64,000 nt of DNA, from positions 1 to 64,000 of the forward strand of contig JACPKR010000025.1 in the NCBI GenBank assembly GCA_016186945.1, read 5' to 3'. Positions 53,778-62,284 of the stretch are shown here, in pieces (the stretch's first letter is position 1; the number at the start of each line of letters is the position of its first letter). The stretch comes from Deltaproteobacteria bacterium (GTDB lineage Bacteria > Bdellovibrionota_B > Oligoflexia > Oligoflexales > Bog-1112). Under the pieces are notes generated by a model that saw only the letters and a list, made by a program, of their open reading frames with translations, was not told the origin of the DNA and searched no databases. The position numbers and the translations under genes are program-made.

Positions 53778-54020
53778 CTATTGGACGGATTGATCGTCGT
53801 CCGAATTGAGACCTTGGATGGCAATTTTGGCCCTGCCACTTATTTTGTCGGTGAAATCAACGGCATACTCTTCGATCAAGTCCACAACGCGATTGTCGAC
53901 CAAGACACTCCTTGCATGTTCATAGAGAGGCAAGCCATTGAAAGGAAGGGATAAAACGTAAACCCAGGTTATCATTTGGATAATTGTCCTAAACACCCAT
54001 TTGACAAGTTCTTTTAGCAT
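53778..54020 (-). CDS. Small membrane-associated hypothetical protein
   Basis: 80 residues with one hydrophobic helix near the N-terminus (VFRTIIQMITWVYVLSLPF, about residues 9-27) and an acidic tail. AAGGTGA lies seven bases upstream of the ATG, which supports the gene. No family is recognised. It lies between lon and def on the same strand. Confidence 0.55.
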   Translation of the reverse strand: MLKELVKWVFRTIIQMITWVYVLSLPFNGLPLYEHARSVLVDNRVVDLIEEYAVDFTDKISGRAKIAIQGLNSDDDQSVQ

Positions 54021-54085
54021 TGCTGTATCACCTTGATAGTCTTAAGAAAAGTTTAACATGGGTGGAAGGCTAGGGCAAGATTTCG

Positions 54086-56521
54086 CTAGCTTGCCAAGTC
54101 TGTAGGGGAAGGGCGCGAGACTCTCTCTTCGGGAGTTTGGACGAAGGCACTCTGTTTTACGGGAAAAAGCAACGAGAAAGCCTCCCAATAATTTTCGATA
54201 TAGTGGAGTTTTAGTTTCTTCTTTACGCTTGCGGGCAAGTCATCCACGATAAGTTTGTTGCGAAGGGGAAGGATTACATTTTTCATTCCTTCTCTTTGGG
54301 CTGCGAGAAGTTTCTCTTTCACTCCTCCGATGGGGAGGACCTTCCCGTGGATGGTGATCTCTCCTGTCATACAGGTTTTGGATGCAATCTTTTGACAGAG
54401 CAGGGCTGAAAGGATCGAGCTAGCGATGGCCACGCCAGCGCTTGGTCCATCTTTGGAGACGGCTCCTTGAGGGACGTGCACATGGATCTCGTGTGTTTTT
54501 AGCAGGGACCAGTCCACGCCTAAGACTTCTGCCCTGGATTTAACGAAGCTAAGTGCTGCTTGTGCGGATTCCTTCATCACGTCACCCAACTGGCCCGTAA
54601 GGACTAGACCTTCCTTTCCTGGCAGGAGGTTGGTTTCGATCGTAAGGATTTCCCCACCGAAGCGAGTATAGGCCATACCGAAGGAAATCCCTGCGGCGGT
54701 ATCTGCGTGAGGAAAGAAGTCCTCCCCAAAGATTCTTGCCCCCAGGTATTTCTGCACCTTTGCTGGGGTGACACGGAATACGTCCTCCTTCTTCTCACCT
54801 TCCGCAACATCACGTGCAATTTTTCTACAAATGGACGCGATTTGCTTTTCAAGATTACGGAGTCCACTTTCCCGAGTATAGCCACGAATCAAGCTTACAA
54901 CCGCGGACTTGCTAAGGTCGATCGTTTTGCCTGCAAGCCCTGTTTCTCTCGCTTGTTTAGGGATGAGAAAGCGGTCAGCGATTTCTGATTTTTCATCTTC
55001 CGAATATCCAGACAACTCAATGACCTCCAGCCGATCACGCAAAGCTGGGTGAATGGTGTCGAGCGTGTTTGCATTGGCAATGAACATCACCTTTGACAAA
55101 TCGAAGGGAATTCCCAGATAATGGTCGACGAATTGATGATTCTGTTCCGGGTCCAGAACTTCAAGAAGAGCAGATGCCGGGTCGCCTCGATAGTCCTGCC
55201 CGAGCTTGTCGATTTCATCCAACATGATGATGGGGTTGGCGCTCTTTGCGTTCTTAATGGCACACACGACACGGCCTGGGAAAGCCCCTACGTAGGTCTT
55301 ACGATGCCCACGAATGTCTGCTTCGTCTCGCACCCCTCCGACCGATATACGTTCAAATTTGCGTCCTATGGAGCGAGCGATAGATTTACCCAGACTCGTC
55401 TTACCCACTCCCGGCGGACCGACAAAGCACAGAATGGGGCTTTTGGCCTGAGGGTTAAGCTTCTTTACGGCAAGATACTCGATAATGCGATCCTTCACTT
55501 TATGCAGCCCATAGTGGTCGGCATCCAGGTCGCGGCTAACGTTTTTAAGGTCAAGGGTATCTTCTGTAAATTCTTGCCACGGCAGGTCAAGGATGGTCTC
55601 AACGTGGGTCCGCACAAGCGAAGCTTCACTGGTATCCTGGTGCATCTTTTCCAGGCGTCTCAATTGACGTGCAAGCTCGTCTTTTGCTGTTGGTGAAAGC
55701 TTGGCTTCGTTAACCCTTTTCCAAAGATCCTCCATCTCGTCCCGAGGGTCGGCATCACCCAACTCACTTTTAAGCGCCCTTATCTGTTCACGCAGGTAGT
55801 GTTCCCTCTGCAGCTTGCCAATTTCTTCTTTAGCCTGGTTTTGTATTTTTACCTGCATCTGGCAGACTTCTATTTCACGAGAGAGGAAGGTATGAACGCG
55901 TGCTAGACGCTCGATCGGATCAAAGACTGACAGAATTTTCTGTGCATCTTCGACCTTCAAACCTAGGTTCGCCGCAACCAGATCGGCGAGCCGGCCCGGT
56001 TCTCTCACATCTTCCAAAATCATGAGAATATCGGGGGAAAGGACCCGCCCCAGGCTTACAACCTTCTCCAGATTTTCTCGCACCGCGCGAACGGTAGCCT
56101 CGATCGAAGACGACTGATTGACGATCGTCGGTTCTCGGATGGTCCTGACTTCAATGTTGGGAAAGTCTTTCTGTTCGACTAGCCTAACTGCCACAGCTTT
56201 CTGCAGGCCCTGAACCAGTACCTTCATACGTCCGTCGGGAAGTTTTCTCGTTCGCATAATGGAGCAGATGGTTCCCATATCGTAGACATCGAAAGGGGGT
56301 TCGAGAGAGGATTCCAAACCTCTTCCCTCATGGCCTTCAACTTTGAAGGCAGAAAGAAAAATCTTCCTTGTTTTTGACAAACTGAATTCCACTGCCTTGA
56401 TACACAAGTCTTCGTTAATGAATACTGGCACAATCATGTGGGGGAAGACGACTATGTCCTTTAAAGGAAGAAGGGGTAGGGTCAAAACATCTTGTTCCCT
56501 TGGAAATGGATTTCCTTGCAT
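54086..56521 (-). CDS. lon: ATP-dependent protease Lon
   Basis: A cytoplasmic AAA+ protease that degrades misfolded and regulatory proteins. The N-terminal LON domain (LPLLPLKDIVVFPHMIVPVF) is followed by a helical region, the ATPase (FVGPPGVGKTSLGKSIA, IMLDEIDKLG) and the P domain with the catalytic Ser in KDGPSAGVAIASSIL and a downstream Lys. About 811 residues, normal for Lon. The ATG at 56521, preceded by GGGGAG, is preferred to a GTG at 56545. Confidence 0.96.
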   Translation of the reverse strand: MQGNPFPREQDVLTLPLLPLKDIVVFPHMIVPVFINEDLCIKAVEFSLSKTRKIFLSAFKVEGHEGRGLESSLEPPFDVYDMGTICSIMRTRKLPDGRMKVLVQGLQKAVAVRLVEQKDFPNIEVRTIREPTIVNQSSSIEATVRAVRENLEKVVSLGRVLSPDILMILEDVREPGRLADLVAANLGLKVEDAQKILSVFDPIERLARVHTFLSREIEVCQMQVKIQNQAKEEIGKLQREHYLREQIRALKSELGDADPRDEMEDLWKRVNEAKLSPTAKDELARQLRRLEKMHQDTSEASLVRTHVETILDLPWQEFTEDTLDLKNVSRDLDADHYGLHKVKDRIIEYLAVKKLNPQAKSPILCFVGPPGVGKTSLGKSIARSIGRKFERISVGGVRDEADIRGHRKTYVGAFPGRVVCAIKNAKSANPIIMLDEIDKLGQDYRGDPASALLEVLDPEQNHQFVDHYLGIPFDLSKVMFIANANTLDTIHPALRDRLEVIELSGYSEDEKSEIADRFLIPKQARETGLAGKTIDLSKSAVVSLIRGYTRESGLRNLEKQIASICRKIARDVAEGEKKEDVFRVTPAKVQKYLGARIFGEDFFPHADTAAGISFGMAYTRFGGEILTIETNLLPGKEGLVLTGQLGDVMKESAQAALSFVKSRAEVLGVDWSLLKTHEIHVHVPQGAVSKDGPSAGVAIASSILSALLCQKIASKTCMTGEITIHGKVLPIGGVKEKLLAAQREGMKNVILPLRNKLIVDDLPASVKKKLKLHYIENYWEAFSLLFPVKQSAFVQTPEERVSRPSPTDLAS

Positions 56522-56653
56522 CCAGCACTCCCCAGCTGACTTCACCTTGCTTTCAATTGTTCGGTTTCTTGGGGCAATGCTTTAGTATGAAGGGGTTAGG
56601 AAGGGTAAAATTTTGTTGGAATATGACTCCTTTTCGTAATGATCAAGGGGGCC

Positions 56654-57259
56654 TTACTCATCGATTTTCTTCGTCGGGGGGACCAGCACGCTGACGATGG
56701 CGGGCCGTATCAGTTTTTCATGGAGGAGGTAACCCTTGGCAAATTCAACTTGAACTAGCTCTTCCTGAACGCCCTCACTTTCCACACGCTTGATTGCTTG
56801 ATGCAGATGCGGGTCGAATTTTTCATTTTGCGCTTCTAACGGAGTCAGTCCGTTTTTCCGCAGAACCTCCGACAATTGCCTATGAACCAGACTGAGTCCT
56901 TCTCGAAGGCTTTCCTCTTCGTTGACATGATCTGTAGAAAAGGCTTTGTCAAAACTATCCAAGACGGGAAGGACGTCTTTAAAAAATTTCTCCAGGCTAA
57001 ACAGTCTGACCTGCTCCATGTCTTTCATATTGCGCCGCCGCATATTCTCGGTTTCCGCGAGGGCTCTGAGATAGAGGTCGTAGTTTTTCCTCGTCTCTTC
57101 ACGGCAGCTTTCCAACTCTTTTCTGATTTGCTCGACCGGGTCCTGAGGAGGCTCTTCTTTTTGCGGAGCTTCGTTATGCGGGGCTTCTTTTTTCCTGCCC
57201 ATTGCCTCCAAGTCGGCGGAGGATTGCTTGTGATCTTCGAGTGTGTTTTCCATATCCAT
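56654..57259 (-). CDS. grpE: Nucleotide exchange factor GrpE
   Basis: The DnaK cofactor that releases ADP during refolding. The protein has an acidic disordered N-terminus with many Glu and Lys (about residues 1-45), a long paired coiled coil with LRALAETENMRRRNMKDMEQ, and the beta wing ending EGVQEELVQVEFAKGYLLHEKLIRPAIVSV, quoted in part. The length of 201 residues is typical. Neither dnaK nor dnaJ is in the window. Confidence 0.93.
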   Translation of the reverse strand: MDMENTLEDHKQSSADLEAMGRKKEAPHNEAPQKEEPPQDPVEQIRKELESCREETRKNYDLYLRALAETENMRRRNMKDMEQVRLFSLEKFFKDVLPVLDSFDKAFSTDHVNEEESLREGLSLVHRQLSEVLRKNGLTPLEAQNEKFDPHLHQAIKRVESEGVQEELVQVEFAKGYLLHEKLIRPAIVSVLVPPTKKIDE

Positions 57260-57310
57260 CGTAAATCCGTAAGTTTAAGGTCTATGTCTTTGAATTCCCG
57301 TAATTTAACG

Positions 57311-57324
57311 CGATTCGAGAATCG
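57311..57324. promoter_or_regulatory. Short palindrome in the grpE upstream region
   Basis: CGATTC-GA-GAATCG is a perfect inverted repeat about 50 bases upstream of grpE. A weak minus-strand promoter (TTGCTT, 16-base spacer, TTAAAT) spans it. It does not match the CIRCE heat-shock operator. It may be a repressor site or chance. Confidence 0.25.
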
Positions 57325-57403
57325 AAGCAAGGCATCTCGTGGCCTGAAAGCAGTGTTTAGCCCACGTGGCGGGTTACGCATTACCTAAATCTTTCGATCG
57401 CGG

Positions 57404-57431
57404 TTGACACACGATCAGCACTCTTGTTAAT
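57404..57431 (+). promoter_or_regulatory. Sigma-70-like promoter of the Fis-like gene
   Basis: TTGACA (57404-57409) is followed after 16 bases by GTTAAT (four of six). It lies about 50 bases upstream of the Fis-like gene in the divergent gap with grpE. Confidence 0.4.
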
Positions 57432-57479
57432 TACAGGTTCTTGGAGGATGATGAACAGTCAACTAATTAGGAAGCCATC

Positions 57480-57839
57480 GTGGAAAAAGAGTCAGCCGAA
57501 TGCTACCCCGCAGAGTTTGAGAAGCCAGCAGCAGAAAGTCGATCTTCATCCAGTAGACCTGAAAGACTATCTACGAGCGCGATTACTGACGATGAATTGC
57601 TGGTCAAGCTTGACGGTCATTCACTTGAGTCGATTGTCGAATTAAAAATCTCTCGTTTCCTGGATCAATTGGGTACTTATTATCCCGACAACTTATACAA
57701 TCTAATTATGCGCAAAATGGAAAAGCCGCTTCTTCACCAAATCCTTCGCCGCACAGGTGGTAATCAGGTGCATGCCTCTCGGATTTTGGGGATCAACCGC
57801 AATACCTTGAGAAAGAAAATTAAGCTGTATTCCCTCTGA
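57480..57839 (+). CDS. Fis-family DNA-binding protein
   Basis: 119 residues. The N-terminus is polar and Ser/Glu-rich. The C-terminal half matches the Fis / NtrC-C-terminal DNA-binding domain: LYNLIMRKMEKPLLHQILRRTGGNQVHASRILGINRNTLRKKIK, quoted in parts as GGNQVHASRILGINRNTLRKK with the helix-turn-helix at its end. It could be a nucleoid or regulatory protein. The start is GTG at 57480 with TTAGGAAG upstream. A stronger GGAGG site precedes ATG at 57448 in another frame, so a short overlapping reading frame is possible. Confidence 0.82.
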   Translation: MEKESAECYPAEFEKPAAESRSSSSRPERLSTSAITDDELLVKLDGHSLESIVELKISRFLDQLGTYYPDNLYNLIMRKMEKPLLHQILRRTGGNQVHASRILGINRNTLRKKIKLYSL

Positions 57840-57851
57840 AGCACTTCTCCC

Positions 57852-57932
57852 AAGGAATTCTTGGAGGAACCAGCTACGCTGTTTCCTCCAAACCACCTCC
57901 TTGCCACAAGCATGACCGCCTCCTTGCCACAG
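57852..57932 (+). repeat. Family B element
   Basis: TTCTTGGAGGAACCAGCTACGC with a slightly altered core (CTACGCTG), then TTCCTCCAAACCACCTCC and a duplicated CTCCTTGCCACA edge. It fills the convergent gap between the Fis-like gene and dnaB and ends five bases from the dnaB stop. Confidence 0.87.
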
Positions 57933-57936
57933 CGTT

Positions 57937-59286
57937 TCATTCTTCGATAAGGTTGTAAAACGACACAAAGTGGGGGTGCCAGGCAAGGTAGACTTTCCCA
58001 GTTTCGCCGTGTCGGTTTTTGGCCAGGAGAATCTCCGACTTTCCTGCGTCCTCGGATTCAGGGTTATAATAGTCATCTCGATAGATGAACATAATGAGGT
58101 CGGCATCTTGTTCCATAGCTCCTGATTCCCGCAGGTCACTCATCTTGGGTCGCTTATCGGGACGTGCGTCAGGGCTACGATTCAGCTGGGCGCAAGCGAT
58201 AACGGGGATGGCAATTTCCTTGGCAAGAGCTTTCAAGCTAGTCGAAATTTCGCTTATCTCTCGTTCCCTTCCTTGCCTCTGGGCTGTCTGGCTCGCCGTC
58301 ATAAGTTGCAGGTAGTCGATGATGATCAGATCGAGGCCATGCTCGCGTTTGAAGCGCCTGCTTCTAGCCCTAAGCTCACTGATGGAGAGGCCAGGGGTCT
58401 CGTCGATCACCAGGCGATCTCCCAAGTCGTTGAGGATGCGGGCGGCATACATGAGTCGATCCTTATCGTCTTCACTCATGTCCCCTTGGCGGAGTTTATT
58501 CGAATCGACCTTTCCCTCTGCTGACAGAAGTCTTTCGACCAGCTGTTCTTTTGACATTTCCAGGGTGAAGACACCGACCTTGCTGTCTGGCTTTGACTTC
58601 ACCGCACTCATGGCCCAGTTTAGGGCAAGAGCCGTCTTTCCCATCCCGGGTCTAGCCGCGAGGATGATTAAGTCACTTTTTTGCCATCCACCTGTAATTT
58701 TATCCAGCTCCGTGAATCCAGAGGCAACCCCGCTAAGAGTTCCAGCGGCCGCCATCCTTTTTTCAAGGGTTTCCAGAAGCGTCTCAAGGATTTTCTTCGC
58801 ACTGATGAGTCCTGCCTCATTCCGGTCCTGTTCGTTAAGGATGTGAAGAAACTCTTTTTCAACTTCCGACAAAACATCCTTGGCTTCTCCTTGAGCTGCC
58901 CGGGCTGTGGAACTTGTGTCTTCACAGATCTTAATGATTTTGCGAAGATAATACTTTTCCTTAACGATATTAGAATAGTACTCAATGTTCTCCGAGATTG
59001 GGGAATTTTCCACCAATTCGATCAAAAACGGCAGATTGATGGGAACCTGAAGTTTGACCAGAGTTTCCGAGACGGTGAAATAGTCGATCGGTTTTCCCTG
59101 AGCGTCGAGGCTTAGCATGGCCTCAAAAATTTGCCTGTGGTAATCGAGGAAGAAATGCTCACCCTTGAGGTAAGTTTTTTCAATGACTTGATGGAACGAT
59201 GCGGGACTACGCAGTATGGCACCCAACACAGCTTTTTCTGACTCGGCTGAGTGAGGGAAAGCATAGTTTTCCCGTTTTTCGGCCAT
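57937..59286 (-). CDS. dnaB: Replicative DNA helicase DnaB
   Basis: The hexameric replication-fork helicase. The N-terminal collar (PHSAESEKAVLGAILRSP) is followed by the RecA-like domain with Walker A ARPGMGKTALALN, Walker B LIIIDYLQLM and DLRESGAMEQDADLIMFIYR with the conserved Arg region. The length of 449 residues is normal, and no intein is seen. It lies downstream of the ribosomal genes rplI and rpsF on the same strand, a common arrangement. Confidence 0.96.
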   Translation of the reverse strand: MAEKRENYAFPHSAESEKAVLGAILRSPASFHQVIEKTYLKGEHFFLDYHRQIFEAMLSLDAQGKPIDYFTVSETLVKLQVPINLPFLIELVENSPISENIEYYSNIVKEKYYLRKIIKICEDTSSTARAAQGEAKDVLSEVEKEFLHILNEQDRNEAGLISAKKILETLLETLEKRMAAAGTLSGVASGFTELDKITGGWQKSDLIILAARPGMGKTALALNWAMSAVKSKPDSKVGVFTLEMSKEQLVERLLSAEGKVDSNKLRQGDMSEDDKDRLMYAARILNDLGDRLVIDETPGLSISELRARSRRFKREHGLDLIIIDYLQLMTASQTAQRQGREREISEISTSLKALAKEIAIPVIACAQLNRSPDARPDKRPKMSDLRESGAMEQDADLIMFIYRDDYYNPESEDAGKSEILLAKNRHGETGKVYLAWHPHFVSFYNLIEE

Positions 59287-59338
59287 GAGGGGCTACCTTG
59301 GGGGGTTGACTAGGATGAAAGGGAGACGCCCCCCACTC

Positions 59339-59797
59339 TTACTTTTCAGTTTTTTCAGCGGCTTCGATTTTAACTTTAACACTAGCGGTAACTTCGGGAT
59401 GAAGTTTGACTTCCGCTGTGTAAGTTCCTAACTTTTTGATCTCTTCAGAAAAGTGAATGACTTTTTTGGAGACTTCGAAACCTTTTTGCGTAAGCATTTC
59501 TGCAATTTCCGCTGTCGTTACGGAACCAAAGATGCGTTCCTCTTCGCCAACTTGTTTGGAAACGACCAGCTTTATCTTCCCTATCTTTTGGGCGAGGGCT
59601 TTCATTTCCTTAAGAATTTTTTCTTTACGGATTTCGATCACTTTTTTGCGGTGTTCGAGTTCCTTACGATTGGCATCGTTTGCCACAATGGCAAAGGAAC
59701 GGGGAATGAGGTAGTTCCGGGCGTAACCGTCTTTCACATTCACGATGGATCCCATGCTCCCCAGGGACTCAACGTCTTTAGATAAAATAACTTTCAT
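59339..59797 (-). CDS. rplI: Ribosomal protein L9
   Basis: A two-domain 50S protein. The N-terminal domain has MKVILSKDVESLGSMG and VKDGYARNYLIPR. A long linker helix is Lys/Glu-rich, and the C-terminal domain ends VKIEAAEKTEK. The length of 152 residues is standard. It lies directly after rpsF with a 29-base gap; the rpsR gene normally found between them is absent. Confidence 0.95.
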   Translation of the reverse strand: MKVILSKDVESLGSMGSIVNVKDGYARNYLIPRSFAIVANDANRKELEHRKKVIEIRKEKILKEMKALAQKIGKIKLVVSKQVGEEERIFGSVTTAEIAEMLTQKGFEVSKKVIHFSEEIKKLGTYTAEVKLHPEVTASVKVKIEAAEKTEK

Positions 59798-59826
59798 CGA
59801 AAGTCTCCTTTTCCTTTCCGAGGCAC

Positions 59827-60204
59827 TTAAACTGCTTCATTTTGTTCCGCAGCTGCAGCGGCTGCTTTAGCTTCCGCTCTTGCCAATTCCGCTTTTCGTT
59901 CGTTAACATCGACGTTTTCCCCGATGCGTACGTTAAGATAGCGTAGGACATTCTCGTCGATGCGCATGAGTCGTTCCGCTTCTTTCAGGTGTTCGGGACG
60001 GGCGCTAAGGTCGTAATGAATGTAGCGTCCTCTAAACTGCCCCTTGATGGGGAAGGCGAGTTTTTTAAATCCCCATTCTGCTTTCCTGACGATGGCTCCG
60101 CCATCCTGCAGAATGATTTCTTCATATTTCTCCAACGTTTTCTTGGAAGCGTCAGGAGACAATTGGGCATTCACGATGATGGTAACTTCATATTCCCTAA
60201 GCAC
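59827..60204 (-). CDS. rpsF: Ribosomal protein S6
   Basis: A 30S protein of 125 residues with the ferredoxin-like S6 fold: YEVTIIVNAQLSPDASKKTLE, KAEWGFKKLAFPIKGQFRGRYIHYDL in parts, and LRYLNVRI. The C-terminal tail is Ala/Glu-rich. Its start overlaps the pth stop by eight bases. S18, its usual binding partner, is not coded next to it here. Confidence 0.95.
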   Translation of the reverse strand: MLREYEVTIIVNAQLSPDASKKTLEKYEEIILQDGGAIVRKAEWGFKKLAFPIKGQFRGRYIHYDLSARPEHLKEAERLMRIDENVLRYLNVRIGENVDVNERKAELARAEAKAAAAAAEQNEAV

Positions 60205-60775
60205 AGGCTTCTCCCTTTGAATTCTTTGGTTTGTTTTTGATGAAAATATCTCTTAACCGAAGCATAACGTTATCAAACATTTCGCCTTTTAACGTTTCCA
60301 TTTGTTCTGCTGTAAAGGGGCTGAGCACCCAGTCATGGATTTCCCGCTCCTTATCTTTTTCAATCGTCGGTTTCCCGACCCCGATCTTTATTCGGTAAAA
60401 CTCACTTTGACCCAGCTCTTCTAGGAGGCTTCGCACCCCGTTATGCCCACCGTGTCCCCCGCCTAGCCTCGTCTTGACTTTGCCCTCGGGCATGTCAATG
60501 TCGTCATAGATAACAATCAGGTCTTCGGGAGCTATTTTGTAGTAGCGCACCCATTGACCGACCGATGATCCTGACAGGTTCATGAACGTTGTCGGTTCTA
60601 TCAATAACACACGTTCATCGAACATGCTTCCTTCCCCATAATGGGAGTCGAAGCGCTTTTGGTTGAGCGAGATGTTGTGCTTGTTGGCGAGAAGCTCCAG
60701 GATCACAAAGCCAGCGTTGTGCCTTGTTCGAGTGTATCGAGTTCCTGGGTTGCCTAATCCAACAATTATCTTCAC
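60197..60775 (-). CDS. pth: Peptidyl-tRNA hydrolase
   Basis: Frees tRNA from dropped-off peptidyl-tRNA. It has KIIVGLGNPGTRYTRTRHNAG with the catalytic His, EPTTFMNLSGSSVG, VIYDDIDMPEGKVKTRLGGG and HNGVRSL. The length of 192 residues is standard. It overlaps rplY and rpsF by a few bases, forming one operon. Confidence 0.95.
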   Translation of the reverse strand: MKIIVGLGNPGTRYTRTRHNAGFVILELLANKHNISLNQKRFDSHYGEGSMFDERVLLIEPTTFMNLSGSSVGQWVRYYKIAPEDLIVIYDDIDMPEGKVKTRLGGGHGGHNGVRSLLEELGQSEFYRIKIGVGKPTIEKDKEREIHDWVLSPFTAEQMETLKGEMFDNVMLRLRDIFIKNKPKNSKGEACA

Positions 60776-61056
60776 GCGTACATCAAGTCAACGTGCAAGG
60801 GGCTACGTTTGACGTGATCGATCTGCAGCTCCTTGATGGTTACCAATTTCACGGTTCCCTCGATATCAAGGTTAAACCTCTTTCCATCCTTCCATGCAAC
60901 AGACAAAAATTTGGGGTCTAAGGCGATAGCCGTGGCCTTAGCTTCATTCATAAGATTTCCTGGCAATTCGCCTTGGGCACGCAAACGGTAGCATGGGTTT
61001 TTTCCTTGTTCCTCTGCCGTGCGTAACCGCCCCTTGATAGTTATGGGAGCACTCAT
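60772..61056 (-). CDS. rplY: Ribosomal protein L25 (short form)
   Basis: Binds 5S rRNA. Visible motifs are RLRTAEEQGKNPCYRLRAQG, LPGNLMNEA and HVKRSPLHVDLMYA. The ATG at 61056 is the start because TTGGAG lies seven bases upstream; the longer TTG frame overlaps that site. This gives about 94 residues, the short L25 form without the CTC-type C-terminal domain. It overlaps pth by four bases. Confidence 0.9.
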   Translation of the reverse strand: MSAPITIKGRLRTAEEQGKNPCYRLRAQGELPGNLMNEAKATAIALDPKFLSVAWKDGKRFNLDIEGTVKLVTIKELQIDHVKRSPLHVDLMYA

Positions 61057-61147
61057 TTTCTTCTCCAAAATACCTACTTAACAATTGCGGATAGGGTAGG
61101 GGTGAACTTATACCGGCAAGCGATTGGCCATGCAACAGACATTTCCT

Positions 61148-62083
61148 CTATAGAAACAACGAGCTGATGGAATCCTGGTTGTGTATACGGAGGATAGCTT
61201 CGCTCAAAAGGCCGGCAACCGTTATTTGTTTGATTTTATTACATTTCCTTGCCTCAAGGGAAAGGGGGATGGAGTCCGTTACGACAAGCTGCTGAAGTTT
61301 GGATCCCGCGATTCTCTGAACAGCTGTTCCGCTGAGTACTGGGTGCGTAATGGCGGCGTGGACTTCACTGGCTCCGTTTTCAATTAAGGCCTCGGTAGAC
61401 TTGATCAGCGATCCGCCAGTATCAACTATATCGTCAATGATGAGGCAGAACTTCCCCTTCACATCTCCGATGATATTCATCACTTCGCATTCATTGGGGG
61501 TGTCCCGCCGTTTGTCAATAATGGCCAGGCTGCAACGAAGCTGTTTCGCCATGGCTCGGGCACGTTCGACGCCCCCGGCATCGGGAGAAACGACGATGAC
61601 GTTGCCGTGGAGATTCTTGAAATATTCTGAAATGACCGGCTTTACGAATAAATGATCGACGGGAATATTGAAAAAACCCTGTATCGCTGAGTTGTGAAGT
61701 TCCAAGGTAAGGAGACGGGTAACTCCGGCCACTTCCATGATTTCCGCGACCAATTTGGCCGTTATGGGAGTACGGGATGCGCTTTTTCTCTCTTGCCTAG
61801 CATATCCGAAATAAGGGGCGACAAGTGTGATCGTCTTTGCTGAGGCCCTTCGGCAAGCATCGACAATGACCATCGCTTCCATCAGATGTTCGTTCACGGG
61901 GGCGCAGGTAGGCTGCACGATGAAAACGTCACGGCCGCGGATATTCACCTGCAACTCCACCCTTGTCTCGCCATCAGAAAAGCGTGAGACAGTGGCATCG
62001 CCGAGCGGAACTCCTAACTTTTGGCTGATTTTTTGCGCCAGTGCAGGGTTAGCATTGCCGCTGAAAAGAACAATTTCGGTCAT
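61148..62083 (-). CDS. prs: Ribose-phosphate pyrophosphokinase
   Basis: Makes PRPP from ribose-5-phosphate and ATP for nucleotide, His and Trp synthesis. It has LFSGNANPALAQKI, FSDGETRVEL, FGYARQERKSASRTPI, VVSPDAGGVERARA and the PRPP loop LIIDDIVDTGGSL, ending ISSLFL. About 311 residues from the ATG at 62083. It lies upstream of rplY on the same strand and is followed by it after about 90 bases. Confidence 0.95.
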   Translation of the reverse strand: MTEIVLFSGNANPALAQKISQKLGVPLGDATVSRFSDGETRVELQVNIRGRDVFIVQPTCAPVNEHLMEAMVIVDACRRASAKTITLVAPYFGYARQERKSASRTPITAKLVAEIMEVAGVTRLLTLELHNSAIQGFFNIPVDHLFVKPVISEYFKNLHGNVIVVSPDAGGVERARAMAKQLRCSLAIIDKRRDTPNECEVMNIIGDVKGKFCLIIDDIVDTGGSLIKSTEALIENGASEVHAAITHPVLSGTAVQRIAGSKLQQLVVTDSIPLSLEARKCNKIKQITVAGLLSEAILRIHNQDSISSLFL

Positions 62084-62104
62084 TGATCTCACGTTAGGAT
62101 GAGG

Positions 62105-62180
62105 TGGCTGGGGCGGCAGGACTCGAACCTGCGTATACTAGAATCAAAATCTAGTGTCTTAGCCACTTGACGACGCCCCA
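62105..62180 (-). tRNA. tRNA-Gln (anticodon TTG)
   Basis: A full cloverleaf on the minus strand. The acceptor stem TGGGGCG pairs with CGCCCCA. The anticodon stem CTAGA/TCTAG closes the loop TTTTGAT, giving anticodon TTG. The T arm is GCAGG-TTCGAGT-CCTGC. The discriminator base is G and CCA is encoded. It lies between clpB and prs. Confidence 0.93.
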
Positions 62181-62284
62181 ATTCGGATCGAAACTTCTAC
62201 GATCTGCTGATGATTATTATGGAATCGACTCTCTGTCAAGTTGCTTACTGACGTTGTTGAAAAGGCCAGGAATGGTATAGCATC

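Noticed and set aside
53424-53954. A 176-codon plus-strand frame opposite def and the small membrane gene
   Set aside because: It lies antisense to the well-supported def gene and has no domain features or ribosome-binding site.
56500-57480. CIRCE or sigma-32 control of lon and grpE
   Set aside because: No TTAGCACTC-N9-GAGTGCTAA operator or good CTTGAA/CCCCAT promoter is visible; single GCACTC-like words near lon are not paired.
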